DNA of 64,000 nucleotides, taken from assembly GCF_900111345.1 (NCBI RefSeq), contig NZ_FOGY01000009.1:1-64000 (forward strand), read 5' to 3'. The notes under the pieces are model-generated. The model made no database searches, had not been told where the DNA came from, and saw only the letters and a program-made list of their open reading frames with translations. This DNA comes from Psychrobacillus sp. OK032. GTDB taxonomy: Bacteria > Bacillota > Bacilli > Bacillales_A > Planococcaceae. Below, in pieces: positions 17,971 through 27,082 of this stretch (the stretch's first letter is position 1; every line of letters begins with the position of its first letter). Made by a program: the position numbers and the translations under genes.

Positions 17971-18900
17971 ATGGTTTATTTAGGCATGGTTTTTTTTCAA
18001 GTAGTTGCCCCGATTCTGATTATGCTTGGCATTGGAGCGGCACTGCAGCTAAAGTTTCAATTTAATTTGAAGGCACTTTCGAATTTAATCACCTATTGCT
18101 TAATGCCGGCAGCTGTTTTTATCAATATATATGAAACAAAGGTGAATGCAGAAGTATTGGCACAAATCGTGTTTTACCTAGTAATCTTCAGTATTTGTTT
18201 AATGGTGTTAGGAACGATCATTAGTAAACTATTAAAACTTAATAGTAACCAAGCGGCTATTTATAAAAATAGTGTGGTACTCATTAACTCTGGAAACTAC
18301 GGTATTCCAGTCAGTCAGATGCTTTTTGCTACGAATCCTCTTGGAACATCTATTCAAATTATTATTGTGATTTTCCAAAATATTATTACGTATACATATG
18401 GTCTTTATAATTTAATCGCTTCTACAAAATCTGGCCTAGATATTTTACGGAGTTTGCTCCGTATGCCTATTGTCCATGCGCTCCTAATCGGTGCAGTGAT
18501 GAATATATTCGATATTGGTATTCCAATATTTTTACGTATTCCCGTAGATTATTTAGCGAATGCGTTTATTTCGATTGCTTTAATTACCCTAGGTGCGCAG
18601 TTAGCACAATTAGATATTAAAACGATTTTAAACAAAGTCATATTAACAAGTACAATTGGCCGCTTAGTGTTAGGACCAGTCCTAGCGTTTGGATTAATCC
18701 TATTAATGGGGTTTGACGGAGTCGTTGCGCAGTCATTATTTATCGCAAGTGCGTTTCCAACGTCTAGAAATAGCTCAACCCTTGCACTGGAGTATGATGT
18801 GGAGGCAAATTTAGCTGCTCAAATTGTGTTGTTTTCGACGGTCGTTAGCTGTATTACGGTAACAATTGTTATTTATCTTTCGAATATTTTGTGGGGATAG
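17971..18900 (+). CDS. AEC family transporter (auxin-efflux/malate-permease type)
   Basis: This 309-residue protein has about ten spans and AEC features such as LINSGNYGIPVSQMLF and AFPTSRNSS. Bacterial AEC members carry dicarboxylates or related organic acids. GAAGGGG precedes the ATG. It ends 3 bases before the histidine kinase gene, so it is cotranscribed with the citrate/dicarboxylate-type two-component system. Confidence 0.88.
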   Translation: MVYLGMVFFQVVAPILIMLGIGAALQLKFQFNLKALSNLITYCLMPAAVFINIYETKVNAEVLAQIVFYLVIFSICLMVLGTIISKLLKLNSNQAAIYKNSVVLINSGNYGIPVSQMLFATNPLGTSIQIIIVIFQNIITYTYGLYNLIASTKSGLDILRSLLRMPIVHALLIGAVMNIFDIGIPIFLRIPVDYLANAFISIALITLGAQLAQLDIKTILNKVILTSTIGRLVLGPVLAFGLILLMGFDGVVAQSLFIASAFPTSRNSSTLALEYDVEANLAAQIVLFSTVVSCITVTIVIYLSNILWG

Positions 18901-18903
18901 TGA

Positions 18904-20547
18904 GTGAAGAGAATGGAAAAGAGGTCATTACAAGCACGTATTTTTGGTTTTGGAGCAGTCTTTGTATCAGTCGTAGCGATTATGACGGGTATATCTTTTT
19001 ACTTTATCATTTCGCATGCGATTGAAGGCCAAATTGGAGAAAGAGCGCTTAGTATTGCTGTAACAACGGCAAAGCGACCAGATATTGTAGCAGGTTTCGG
19101 GTCAGAGAATCCATCAGATACGTTACAGCCGATTGCGATGTCTATTCAGTCAGATACAGGAGCGGAATATGTTGTTATTGGGGATAAAGAAGGTATTCGT
19201 TATGCGCATCCAGTAGTAGAAAGAATCGGGAAAAAAATGGTTGGGGATGACAATGAACAAGCCCTATTAAACGGGAGATCCTATATTTCGGAAGCCACTG
19301 GCACACTTGGTACAGCGCTTAGAGGAAAGGCACCTGTAAAGGATGAGAACGGAGAAATTATTGGTATTATATCAGTTGGGTTTTTAAAAGAGGATATGAC
19401 AACGATATTCATTCGGTATGTGGATAATATTTCCTATATCGTCGTGATTGCGATATTACTAGGAATTCTTGGTTCTAGTATATTGGCAAGGAATATAAAG
19501 AAAGAACTGTTTAATCTTGAACCAGCAGAAATAGCGAATTTATTTACAGAGCGTAATGCATTAATAGAATCCGTTCGTGAAGGAATTATTATGGTAGATG
19601 CAAAAGGCATAATTACAATGGCAAATTTAGCAGCACTTGAAATATTATCATTACCGTCGCAGACCGAATTAGTCGGTCGAAACGTTTGGGATGTTATACC
19701 AAATACATATCTTCCGCAAGTACTAGAATCGGGCGAAGAACATTTAGACCGATCGATGGAAATAAGAGGGGAAAAGGCAATCGTCAATCGAATACCAATT
19801 CGTGTAGGCGAGAAAATTATCGGCGCTGTGTCTAGTTTTCGTTCTCAATCGGACATTGACCGTTTAGCAGAAGAACTATCTCAAGTTAAGCAATATACGG
19901 AGGCTTTACGCGCCCAAACACATGAATATAATAACTTTTTATATACGATTTCAGGACTTATTCAATTGAACTCTTATGACGAAGCCATTAACTTAATCCA
20001 TGTAGAGACGGCAGAGCATCAATCCCTTATTCAATTTATGACGAAACGTTTGCAGGATCCATTCCTTGGAGGAATTGTTATAGGGTTTCTTAATCGTGCA
20101 AAGGAATTAAAAGTGCGGTTTATATTGGATGAAGATAGTTATTTAGAAAAACTACCAAAACATCTACAAAAGCATCTATTTGTGTCTATCATTGGTAACT
20201 TAGTGACAAATGCATTTGAAGCGGTTGAAAAATTACCAGAAGAGCTGCGCAATGTCCGCATATTGATCGTGGATAACGGAGAGGAAATAATAATAGAAGT
20301 AGAAGATTCCGGAGCAGGGGTGCCGGTGGAAGTACTGGATGTAGTTTGGCAAGAGAAAGTGTCTACGAAAAGTGAAACGAATCGGGGATTTGGTTTGGCG
20401 AAGGTAAAGGAAAATGTGAACGATCTAGGTGGTTCTATTGCGCTTGAAAATGGAGATTTGGGTGGAGCACTGTTTATCGTTTCTATTCCAAAAGGGGGAT
20501 ATTTACATGACAAAGCAAATAGAGATATTAATAGTGGAAGACGATAA
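18904..20547 (+). CDS. CitA/DcuS-type sensor histidine kinase
   Basis: The 547-residue kinase has an N-terminal span (~14-36), a periplasmic-type Cache/PAS sensor (~40-165), a second span (~170-190), a cytoplasmic PAS (~210-310), the phospho-acceptor RAQTHEYNNFLYTISGL (His near 340) and an ATPase with N box NLVTNAFEA and G boxes. CitA-family sensors read citrate, malate or similar acids outside the cell. The GTG at 18904 follows GGGGATAG. Its 3' end overlaps the regulator gene by 41 bases. The neighbouring Tct transporter makes a tricarboxylate the likely signal (inference). Confidence 0.92.
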   Translation: MKRMEKRSLQARIFGFGAVFVSVVAIMTGISFYFIISHAIEGQIGERALSIAVTTAKRPDIVAGFGSENPSDTLQPIAMSIQSDTGAEYVVIGDKEGIRYAHPVVERIGKKMVGDDNEQALLNGRSYISEATGTLGTALRGKAPVKDENGEIIGIISVGFLKEDMTTIFIRYVDNISYIVVIAILLGILGSSILARNIKKELFNLEPAEIANLFTERNALIESVREGIIMVDAKGIITMANLAALEILSLPSQTELVGRNVWDVIPNTYLPQVLESGEEHLDRSMEIRGEKAIVNRIPIRVGEKIIGAVSSFRSQSDIDRLAEELSQVKQYTEALRAQTHEYNNFLYTISGLIQLNSYDEAINLIHVETAEHQSLIQFMTKRLQDPFLGGIVIGFLNRAKELKVRFILDEDSYLEKLPKHLQKHLFVSIIGNLVTNAFEAVEKLPEELRNVRILIVDNGEEIIIEVEDSGAGVPVEVLDVVWQEKVSTKSETNRGFGLAKVKENVNDLGGSIALENGDLGGALFIVSIPKGGYLHDKANRDINSGRR

Positions 20548-21196
20548 ACGAATTTCTGATATTCATAGACGATTTATTGAAAAGTTAGAAGGATTCAAGG
20601 TTATCGGTTCTGCGTACACAGGAGAAGAAGCAAAGGATTGGATTATTTCGTATATGCCAGATTTAATTTTACTAGATGTATATCTTCCAGATACACTGGG
20701 AACGGATTTACTGACAATCATTCAAGAACATAGTCCGGATACAGATATCATTTTTATCACTGCAGCAGCAGAGTCAGAAATAGTGAAAAAAGCGTTTCGA
20801 GGAGGCGTGGCAGACTATATTTTAAAACCACTAACTTTTGAGAAGTTTAAAGAAAGTTTACTATCCTATAAGATGAAAAGGGATATTCTTACAGGTACCG
20901 GGAAAGTCCAAGAAGACTTAATCAAGTCTCTTTGGAATAACACTTCTTCCGTTTCTAATTCAGAAGATACTCCGCCAAAAGGAATTGATCCAATTACGAA
21001 GGAAAAAGTGGTCAATCATATTAAGAAAGTGAATGACGGCATTACAGCGGAAGCACTTGGGGTGGAGGTTGGTGTAAGTCGTTCAACTGCAAGGCGTTAC
21101 TTAGAGTATCTTGCTTCTGAAAAGCTTGTCTACGCGGAACTTATTTATGGAACAGTTGGTAGACCTGAACGGAGATACTTTATCCATTTGTCGTGA
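20507..21196 (+). CDS. CitB/DctR-type response regulator
   Basis: The 229-residue protein has a receiver (EILIVEDDKRISDIH, phospho-acceptor Asp in LILLDVYLPDT) and a C-terminal helix-turn-helix of the CitT type (ITAEALGVEVGVSRSTARRY). AAAGGGGG precedes the ATG at 20507, which lies inside the end of the kinase gene. It is the partner of that kinase and probably activates the tct genes, whose promoter is 110 bases downstream. Confidence 0.92.
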   Translation: MTKQIEILIVEDDKRISDIHRRFIEKLEGFKVIGSAYTGEEAKDWIISYMPDLILLDVYLPDTLGTDLLTIIQEHSPDTDIIFITAAAESEIVKKAFRGGVADYILKPLTFEKFKESLLSYKMKRDILTGTGKVQEDLIKSLWNNTSSVSNSEDTPPKGIDPITKEKVVNHIKKVNDGITAEALGVEVGVSRSTARRYLEYLASEKLVYAELIYGTVGRPERRYFIHLS

Positions 21197-21291
21197 ACAA
21201 TATGAACAAAATGATCACAATTTTCATTATCCAACTTATCGCCATAAACATTGTATTTGTTAAATGTTCTGATAAATTATTAACAAGCGTA

Positions 21292-21305
21292 TGAAAACGC
21301 TATCA
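21292..21305 (+). promoter_or_regulatory. CcpA binding site (cre) upstream of tctC
   Basis: TGAAAACGCTATCA fits the cre consensus TGWNANCGNTNWCA at every defined position. It lies 25 bases before the tctC start, a position where CcpA normally represses. Carbon catabolite repression of tricarboxylate uptake is the expected outcome. Confidence 0.85.
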
Positions 21306-21330
21306 TTACATGGGGGATAAGGGGGATTTT

Positions 21331-22365
21331 ATGAAAACTTGGAAGAAAGTCACGTCAATCGCGTTTACAGCGGCTTTGGCAATAGGCTTAGCGGCTTGTT
21401 CGTCAAGTGAAAAAGGAAGCGAAAGTAAAGTCGAAGGAACAACTGCATCGGATTACCCGAAAAATAATATTACGATTGTTGCTCCATCAGGTGCTGGAGG
21501 CGGATGGGATTTAACAGCACGATCTATAGCTAAAACGATGAATGATACGAAATTAATCGAGAAATCAATCGTTGTTGAAAATAAACCAGGAGGCGGCGGT
21601 GCTGTTTACATGGCACAGTTCGCAACGAAAGAAGCGAAAAATGACTATGTACTGATGGTAAAGTCACCACCAATTCTTATTAATAATGACAAAGCGGAAG
21701 GGAATAGCCCTTACGGTTACAGAGATACAACTCCACTAGCACAACTAACTCGTGACTACGGAGCAATTGTTGTAAAAAGTGATTCATCTTTTGAAACACT
21801 GCAAGATGTTCTAGATGCGATAAAAGAGGATCCAACTGCAGTAACACTGGCAGGTGGATCTGCACCTGGATCAATGGATCATCTAGTAGGAATCTTGCCT
21901 GCATTTGAAGCAGGAATTGATCCAAAATCAGTGAAGTATGTTTCATATGATGGTGGGGGAGAAGCAGTTGCTGCGTTACTAGGTGGTAATGCTGACGTTA
22001 TCGCAACTGATGCATCTACTATTGCAACATATGCAAAATCTGGAGATGTACGCGTATTAGCAGTTAGCTCTTCCGAACGTTTACAAGGTGAACTAGCAGA
22101 AGTACCAACTTTTAAAGAGTCTGGTATCGATGCAGAGTTTACGATTTGGAGAGGTATTTTTGGACCGAAAGAAATGTCTGAAGGTGCGGTAAACTATTGG
22201 TCTGACAAACTAGCAAAAATGGTAGAAACAGACGAGTGGAAAGCAGAGTTAGAGAAAAATGGTTGGGCAAGCGAATATCGTAACTCAGCAGACTTTACTA
22301 CTTATTTAGAAGAACAAGATAAAGTGATTGTGGAACTTTTAACAGCACTTGGCATGCAAAAATAA
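21331..22365 (+). CDS. TctC-type tricarboxylate substrate-binding lipoprotein
   Basis: The 344-residue protein has a lipoprotein signal (IGLAACSSSE) and the TctC/Bug fold (NITIVAPSGAGGGWDLTAR, VENKPGGGGAVYM). It captures a carboxylic acid and delivers it to TctA/TctB. The ATG at 21331 follows AAGGGGG. The gene heads the tct operon and is followed by a hairpin that could lower expression of the two membrane genes relative to it. Confidence 0.93.
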   Translation: MKTWKKVTSIAFTAALAIGLAACSSSEKGSESKVEGTTASDYPKNNITIVAPSGAGGGWDLTARSIAKTMNDTKLIEKSIVVENKPGGGGAVYMAQFATKEAKNDYVLMVKSPPILINNDKAEGNSPYGYRDTTPLAQLTRDYGAIVVKSDSSFETLQDVLDAIKEDPTAVTLAGGSAPGSMDHLVGILPAFEAGIDPKSVKYVSYDGGGEAVAALLGGNADVIATDASTIATYAKSGDVRVLAVSSSERLQGELAEVPTFKESGIDAEFTIWRGIFGPKEMSEGAVNYWSDKLAKMVETDEWKAELEKNGWASEYRNSADFTTYLEEQDKVIVELLTALGMQK

Positions 22366-22371
22366 TAGTAT

Positions 22372-22397
22372 AAAGGCGGCTGCAAAGTCGCCTTTTT
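22372..22397 (+). terminator. Partial terminator between tctC and tctB
   Basis: AAAGGCG (22372-22378) pairs with CGCCTTT (22389-22395), then TTTTT. It lies inside the operon with no new promoter evident, so it likely allows read-through and sets the ratio of binding protein to permease. Confidence 0.75.
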
Positions 22398-22418
22398 AAG
22401 TTAGGAGGGAATAAAAAT

Positions 22419-22868
22419 ATGAATAAAAAATTCGACCGGTTTGCCGGTGTTGCCTTTTTGTTAATAGGAATTTTATTTTTAATAGAAAGTCAAAAAATTT
22501 CCGATAGTGCCTATGGTTCATCTGTCGGTCCAAAGATATTTCCAATGTGGCTTGGTATTGTTTTGATGGCTTTGAGTATTCGACTAATCTATGAAACGTT
22601 TAAATACAAAACGGAAGAATCGAAGAAAGAAAAGCTACAATACAAGAAATTCTTTATTATTTTTGGGAGCGCAGTTCTGTATGCATTTTTCTTAGAGAAA
22701 ATTGGATATGCTGTATCCACTTTTCTATTTTTATTGATCGCATTTCAAACGATGGAACGAGGAAAAGTGGTCTATTCCGTTATCATTTCGGCAGCTTTTT
22801 CATTTGGTGTGTATTATTTGTTTTCAGAGGTTCTCGGCGGTTCACTGCCAGGGTTTCCACTGTTTTAG
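22419..22868 (+). CDS. TctB-type small permease subunit
   Basis: The 149-residue protein has four spans and the TctB opening (AGVAFLLIGILFLIESQKI, GPKIFPMWLGIVLM). It is the small membrane subunit of the tripartite tricarboxylate transporter. TAGGAGGGA precedes its ATG, and tctA follows after 18 bases. Confidence 0.9.
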   Translation: MNKKFDRFAGVAFLLIGILFLIESQKISDSAYGSSVGPKIFPMWLGIVLMALSIRLIYETFKYKTEESKKEKLQYKKFFIIFGSAVLYAFFLEKIGYAVSTFLFLLIAFQTMERGKVVYSVIISAAFSFGVYYLFSEVLGGSLPGFPLF

Positions 22869-22886
22869 GGAAGGAGAGATTAAGCT

Positions 22887-24413
22887 ATGGATACATTACA
22901 ATTTTTAGCGGACGGATTTAAAGTTGCGTTTCAATGGCATAATATACTGTTTGCATTTGTCGGTGTTCTTATCGGGACTGCAGTAGGCGTTCTACCAGGT
23001 ATCGGCCCGATGAGTGGTGTTGCTCTTCTTATTCCTGTAACAGCGACCATTACTTCAGGAATGCCAACAGGAGATGCAGCAGCAAGTTCACTTATATTGT
23101 TAGCAGGAGTTTACTATGGAGCAATGTACGGAGGCTCTACAACTTCGATTTTATTAAACACACCAGGGGAATCGTCCTCTGTAGTTACTACATTAGATGG
23201 GTATCAAATGGCTCAACAAGGTCGAGCAGGATCCGCTTTATCAATCGCAGCAATTGGTTCCTTTTTTGCGGGAATTGTGGCATTAATAGGACTTGTACTT
23301 TTAGCTGAACCACTCTCAAATGTGGCGATAAAATTTGGACCAGCTGAATATTTTTCACTAATGTTATTAGGGTTAGCGGCTGTTAGTGGACTTGCGGGAA
23401 AATCAATGACAAAAGCATTGATGATGACGGTTTTCGGACTAATGTTAGGAACAATTGGAATTGACGCAGTTTCTGGTATTGCCCGTTTTACATATGATCA
23501 GCCGGTTTTATACTCAGGCTTGGAGTTTTTAACAATCGCAGTAGGATTATTTGCACTTGGAGAAGTTATTAAAACAATTCTAGAGCGTGACGAAGAAACT
23601 GGAAGCATAGCAAAAATCAATCGAGTATTACCGACAAAGCAGGATTTGAAGGATAGTACAGTTCCCATTGTTCGTGGATCTCTTCTAGGCTTCTTTATAG
23701 GTGTTTTACCAGGAGCAGGAGCAACTTTAGCATCTTTCTTTTCTTACACAACGGAGAAGAAATTCAGTAAAAACCCCGAGTCGTTCGGAAAAGGAAATAT
23801 TGCTGGTGTAGCGGGCCCAGAATCAGCGAATAATGCAGCCTCTGGTGGAGCAATGATTCCACTTCTTACGTTAGGGATTCCTGGATCAGGTACAACCGCC
23901 ATATTAATGGGCGCACTAATCATGTACAATATTCAACCAGGTCCACTACTATTTGATGAGCACCCTGAAGTTGCATGGGGATTGATCGCAAGTATGTTCA
24001 TCGGGAACTTAATGCTACTTGTACTGAATATGCCATTGGTAAGAGTTTTCGCTAAAATTATTCAAACACCGAAAAAGTATTTACTACCAATGATTATCGC
24101 AATCTCATTTTTTGGTGTTTATGCAGTACAATATACAACGTTTGATTTATTCCTATTGTTGGGCTGTGGGATTTTAGGTTATCTATTATCAAAGAATGAT
24201 TACCCGGTGGCTCCTTTAGTGCTAGCACTTGTATTAGGACCAATGATTGAAAATAATATGCGACGTGCTTTAACAATTTCTAATGGAGATTTCAGTATTT
24301 TCTTTACGAAACCATTGTCATTAGTATTTATTGTTGCAGCTGTAGCGTGGTTGTTAGTTCCATTATTGCTCAAGCTTAGAGGACGAAAAGTTATTATAAA
24401 TGAAGAAGGTTAA
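22887..24413 (+). CDS. TctA-type large permease subunit
   Basis: The 508-residue protein has about twelve spans and the TctA signature segments GVLPGIGPMSGVALLIP and GVLPGAGATLASF, plus GIPGSGTTAILMGAL. It is the transport channel driven by the ion gradient. The length is normal for the family. It ends the operon at a strong terminator. Confidence 0.95.
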   Translation: MDTLQFLADGFKVAFQWHNILFAFVGVLIGTAVGVLPGIGPMSGVALLIPVTATITSGMPTGDAAASSLILLAGVYYGAMYGGSTTSILLNTPGESSSVVTTLDGYQMAQQGRAGSALSIAAIGSFFAGIVALIGLVLLAEPLSNVAIKFGPAEYFSLMLLGLAAVSGLAGKSMTKALMMTVFGLMLGTIGIDAVSGIARFTYDQPVLYSGLEFLTIAVGLFALGEVIKTILERDEETGSIAKINRVLPTKQDLKDSTVPIVRGSLLGFFIGVLPGAGATLASFFSYTTEKKFSKNPESFGKGNIAGVAGPESANNAASGGAMIPLLTLGIPGSGTTAILMGALIMYNIQPGPLLFDEHPEVAWGLIASMFIGNLMLLVLNMPLVRVFAKIIQTPKKYLLPMIIAISFFGVYAVQYTTFDLFLLLGCGILGYLLSKNDYPVAPLVLALVLGPMIENNMRRALTISNGDFSIFFTKPLSLVFIVAAVAWLLVPLLLKLRGRKVIINEEG

Positions 24414-24417
24414 TAGG

Positions 24418-24457
24418 AATGCAGACTCCGTTTACGTGTAGAGTCTGCATTTCTTAT
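24418..24457 (+). terminator. Terminator of the tct operon
   Basis: AATGCAGACTC (24418-24428) pairs with GAGTCTGCATT (24441-24451) and a T-rich tail follows. Nearly the same hairpin returns at 26201 and, decayed, at 26961. Confidence 0.9.
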
Positions 24458-24628
24458 TATACGATTATTTGTGGCCGTATAGAAAATCTTATGACTCTAG
24501 CAGGACTACGATATAGTGAGAACTTATCTCTGAAACAATGTCATGATTGTACTGCTTCTTTTCTCAACAGTAATTTTCATGATACGATTGGAGTATAAAA
24601 AGCTATGGGAGGGGGAGGTTCCGTGTTC

Positions 24629-25237
24629 ATGGATAAGCTGAAGAATAAGTTAAACGAAAACCAACCTCTATTTATTGGGGAGGAGACCGCATTACGTTCA
24701 GCTATTATGATTCCACTCGTTCAAGTGGATAAAGAATGGCATGTCCTTTTTGAAGTACGTTCACTAACAATGAGAAGTCAACCAGGGGATATTAGTTTTC
24801 CAGGTGGTCGAATCGATCCTACAGATGCATCGCCAATGGATGCAGCCATACGAGAAACCCATGAAGAATTAGGTATTGATCCAGCATGTATCAACGTTTT
24901 GGGACAAATGAGTGCGTATATTTCATCGCCTTCTTTTGTTGTGTATCCATTTGTAGCGACGATTGACCAAGATCAAATACATTCCTTCAACAGACAAGAG
25001 GTAGAAGAGGTATTCACGATACCAGTCGACTGGTTGTTAAGTTATCAACCTTATATGCACACAGTATCGGTTCAACCGATGCCCTTAACCGATTTCCCTT
25101 ATGAAAAGATTGTGAATGGCGATAAATACCAATGGAGACCACGTGCGATAGAAGAATGGTTTTATGATTTTGAAAAATATACAATATGGGGTTTAACTGC
25201 TAGGATATTAAAACATTTTGTAGAGACGATTAAGTAG
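24629..25237 (+). CDS. NUDIX hydrolase, CoA pyrophosphatase type
   Basis: The 202-residue protein has the CoA-specific motif VRSLTMRSQPGDISFPGG followed by a NUDIX box (IRETHEELGI). This pair of motifs marks enzymes that split CoA into 3',5'-ADP and 4'-phosphopantetheine. The ATG at 24629 is 9 bases from GGAGGT; the ATG at 24605 lies before that site. The gene is monocistronic. Confidence 0.9.
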   Translation: MDKLKNKLNENQPLFIGEETALRSAIMIPLVQVDKEWHVLFEVRSLTMRSQPGDISFPGGRIDPTDASPMDAAIRETHEELGIDPACINVLGQMSAYISSPSFVVYPFVATIDQDQIHSFNRQEVEEVFTIPVDWLLSYQPYMHTVSVQPMPLTDFPYEKIVNGDKYQWRPRAIEEWFYDFEKYTIWGLTARILKHFVETIK

Positions 25238-25356
25238 ATAGTTTTATTAGAAAATGTGAATAGGGAATTTTTATAACTGTGTTCGAATATGTTGTATATA
25301 ACGAAGAGTGGACAAGAATTCTATTATTGTTGCTCTTACGATAAGGAGGCTAGCTG

Positions 25357-26178
25357 ATGACAGTGTCGGTAGGAAAGTATGTGGAAGTAGATCCTGGTGT
25401 AGAATTATATGTTCAAGATATAGGAAGTGGTGACCCAATTGTTTTCATCCCTGGTTTTACATTTACAACGGAAGTGTTTACCCATCAAGTCGAACATTTT
25501 GCCAAAACAAATCGAGTAATTGTTATTGATCCAAGAAGTCATGGTCGCTCATCGATTACGTTACAAGGAAATGATTATGTAACTCATGGAACGGATTTGG
25601 CAAAGGTACTCGATGCATTACAACTAAAGAACGTAACGCTGGCAGGCTGGTCATTCGGGTGCTTAACAGTTTGGGAGTATCTTAAACAGAACGGCTATGA
25701 CAATGTAAAATCCCTTATTTTCATTGACATGTCACCAAAGGCATTATCAACAAACGATGTAGAAGATTGGGTGGAAGGTCCTTTAGGTGACATTGGGGCA
25801 ATCTATAACACTTACTTACGCAATCCAGCTGGTCAACGGGAATTTATGAAGGCATATACAACGAGTGTCATGGTACAACGTGATGTAACCGAGGACGAGT
25901 TGAATTGGCTAGTAGAGCAATCTTTAAAAACGCCTTATTATATTGCTGCTAATTTATTTGCTTCTGGTATGTTCTCTGATTACCGTGAAGAGGCGAATGA
26001 AGCGAGCGAAACAGTACCTACATTGACGATTGTTGCGGATCATTGGGCAGATACAGCAATTGCGTTTACACAAAAAAATTCCCCGAAAACCTCCATAGAA
26101 GTACTTGGCGGGCACCTCATGTTCTGGGAGCATAGTGAGAAATTTAATAAACTGGTAGAAAAGTTTTTAAAAGCATGA
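25357..26178 (+). CDS. Alpha/beta hydrolase
   Basis: The 273-residue protein has the oxyanion region HG-like segment (IVFIPGFTFTTEVF), the nucleophile elbow GWSFGC (Ser near 97), an acid in the late strand (TIVADHWADT) and the histidine in LGGHLMFWEHSEKF. It resembles bromoperoxidase-like or lactonase-like hydrolases, and the substrate is unknown. AAGGAGG stands before the ATG. The terminator at 26201 follows. Confidence 0.9.
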   Translation: MTVSVGKYVEVDPGVELYVQDIGSGDPIVFIPGFTFTTEVFTHQVEHFAKTNRVIVIDPRSHGRSSITLQGNDYVTHGTDLAKVLDALQLKNVTLAGWSFGCLTVWEYLKQNGYDNVKSLIFIDMSPKALSTNDVEDWVEGPLGDIGAIYNTYLRNPAGQREFMKAYTTSVMVQRDVTEDELNWLVEQSLKTPYYIAANLFASGMFSDYREEANEASETVPTLTIVADHWADTAIAFTQKNSPKTSIEVLGGHLMFWEHSEKFNKLVEKFLKA

Positions 26179-26200
26179 CTGTGAAGTAAAAAAATTTAGA

Positions 26201-26240
26201 AATGCAGACTCTCTGTAAGCTGAGAGTCTGCATTTTTGTG
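26201..26240 (+). terminator. Terminator of the alpha/beta hydrolase gene (repeat copy B)
   Basis: AATGCAGACTCTC (26201-26213) pairs with GAGAGTCTGCATT (26222-26234), followed by T5. Core sequence is shared with the tct terminator. Confidence 0.9.
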
Positions 26241-26269
26241 AAGTGATTATTTGTGACCGTGCAAGTGAG

Positions 26270-26298
26270 TTGACATACATGTGGAAGAAACACAAACT
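26270..26298 (+). promoter_or_regulatory. Putative promoter of pcp
   Basis: TTGACA (26270-26275) and CAAACT (26293-26298) stand 17 bases apart. The -10 match is weak. A diverged copy (TTTACA, then CACAAT at the same spacing) precedes the gene at 27083. Confidence 0.5.
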
Positions 26299-26329
26299 AA
26301 AGATAAAGAATAAACGAGGAGGCAACAAG

Positions 26330-26941
26330 ATGAAGAAACTATTATTAACAGGATTTGAACCATTTCTATCTTTCACAGTAAATCCTACTATGCGCATTGT
26401 AGAAGAGCTAGACGGACAAGATATTGCCGGTTATGAGATAGTAGGACAAGTATTGCCAGTCGATTTTGCATCATCTGGAGCTGAACTATTAGCACATATC
26501 GAAGAAATAGAACCGGATGTGGTTATTTCATTAGGTCTAGCGGGAGGAAGATACAAAATTACACCAGAACGCATTGCGATTAACGTAAAAGATGGAGCAG
26601 CTGACAACGAAGGACATGTCCCAATCGATGAATCTATTAATCTAGAAGGAGAACCAGGCTACTTTTCCACATTGCCGATCCGTCAAATGGTCAACAAACT
26701 AATAGAAGCAGGATTCCCTGCAGAAATATCCAATACAGCAGGAACTTATCTATGCAACAACGTCATGTACGAAGCTTTGCATTATGCGAAAACAACGAAA
26801 ATCGATATGAAAGCTGGATTTATCCATATTCCCGCTTCTCATGAACTAGCTATACAGCATGGAAAGATACCCAGTTGGTCACATGCAGATTTGAAGCGAA
26901 GTGTGGAAATTTGTATTGGAGTACTTGGGGAAAAATATTGA
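26330..26941 (+). CDS. pcp: Pyrrolidone-carboxylate peptidase
   Basis: This 203-residue cysteine peptidase removes N-terminal pyroglutamate from peptides. The catalytic triad is visible: Glu in ITPERIAINVKD, Cys in NTAGTYLCNNVMYEAL and His in AGFIHIPASHELA. The start MKKLLLTGFEPF is the family start and follows GAGGAGG; earlier in-frame ATGs lie in the promoter. A truncated second copy lies at 31857-32038. Confidence 0.96.
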   Translation: MKKLLLTGFEPFLSFTVNPTMRIVEELDGQDIAGYEIVGQVLPVDFASSGAELLAHIEEIEPDVVISLGLAGGRYKITPERIAINVKDGAADNEGHVPIDESINLEGEPGYFSTLPIRQMVNKLIEAGFPAEISNTAGTYLCNNVMYEALHYAKTTKIDMKAGFIHIPASHELAIQHGKIPSWSHADLKRSVEICIGVLGEKY

Positions 26942-26960
26942 AGGAAGTTTAACAATAATA

Positions 26961-27060
26961 GAAATGCGGACTCAGCGTTTTTTGGTAGAGCGAATATTTA
27001 TGACCGTCCGAGAGAGTTTACATAAATGTGGAAGAAACACACAATAAGTATACAGAAAAA
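26961..27060 (+). repeat. Diverged copy of the terminator/promoter block
   Basis: This stretch repeats the order seen at 26201-26310: an AATGCGGACTC arm whose partner arm has been lost, TTATGACCGT, a TTTACA element and ATGTGGAAGAAACAC. It suggests duplication of the pcp upstream region before the gene at 27083. Confidence 0.6.
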
Positions 27061-27082
27061 CAAAGCTTGAGAGAGGTGACGT

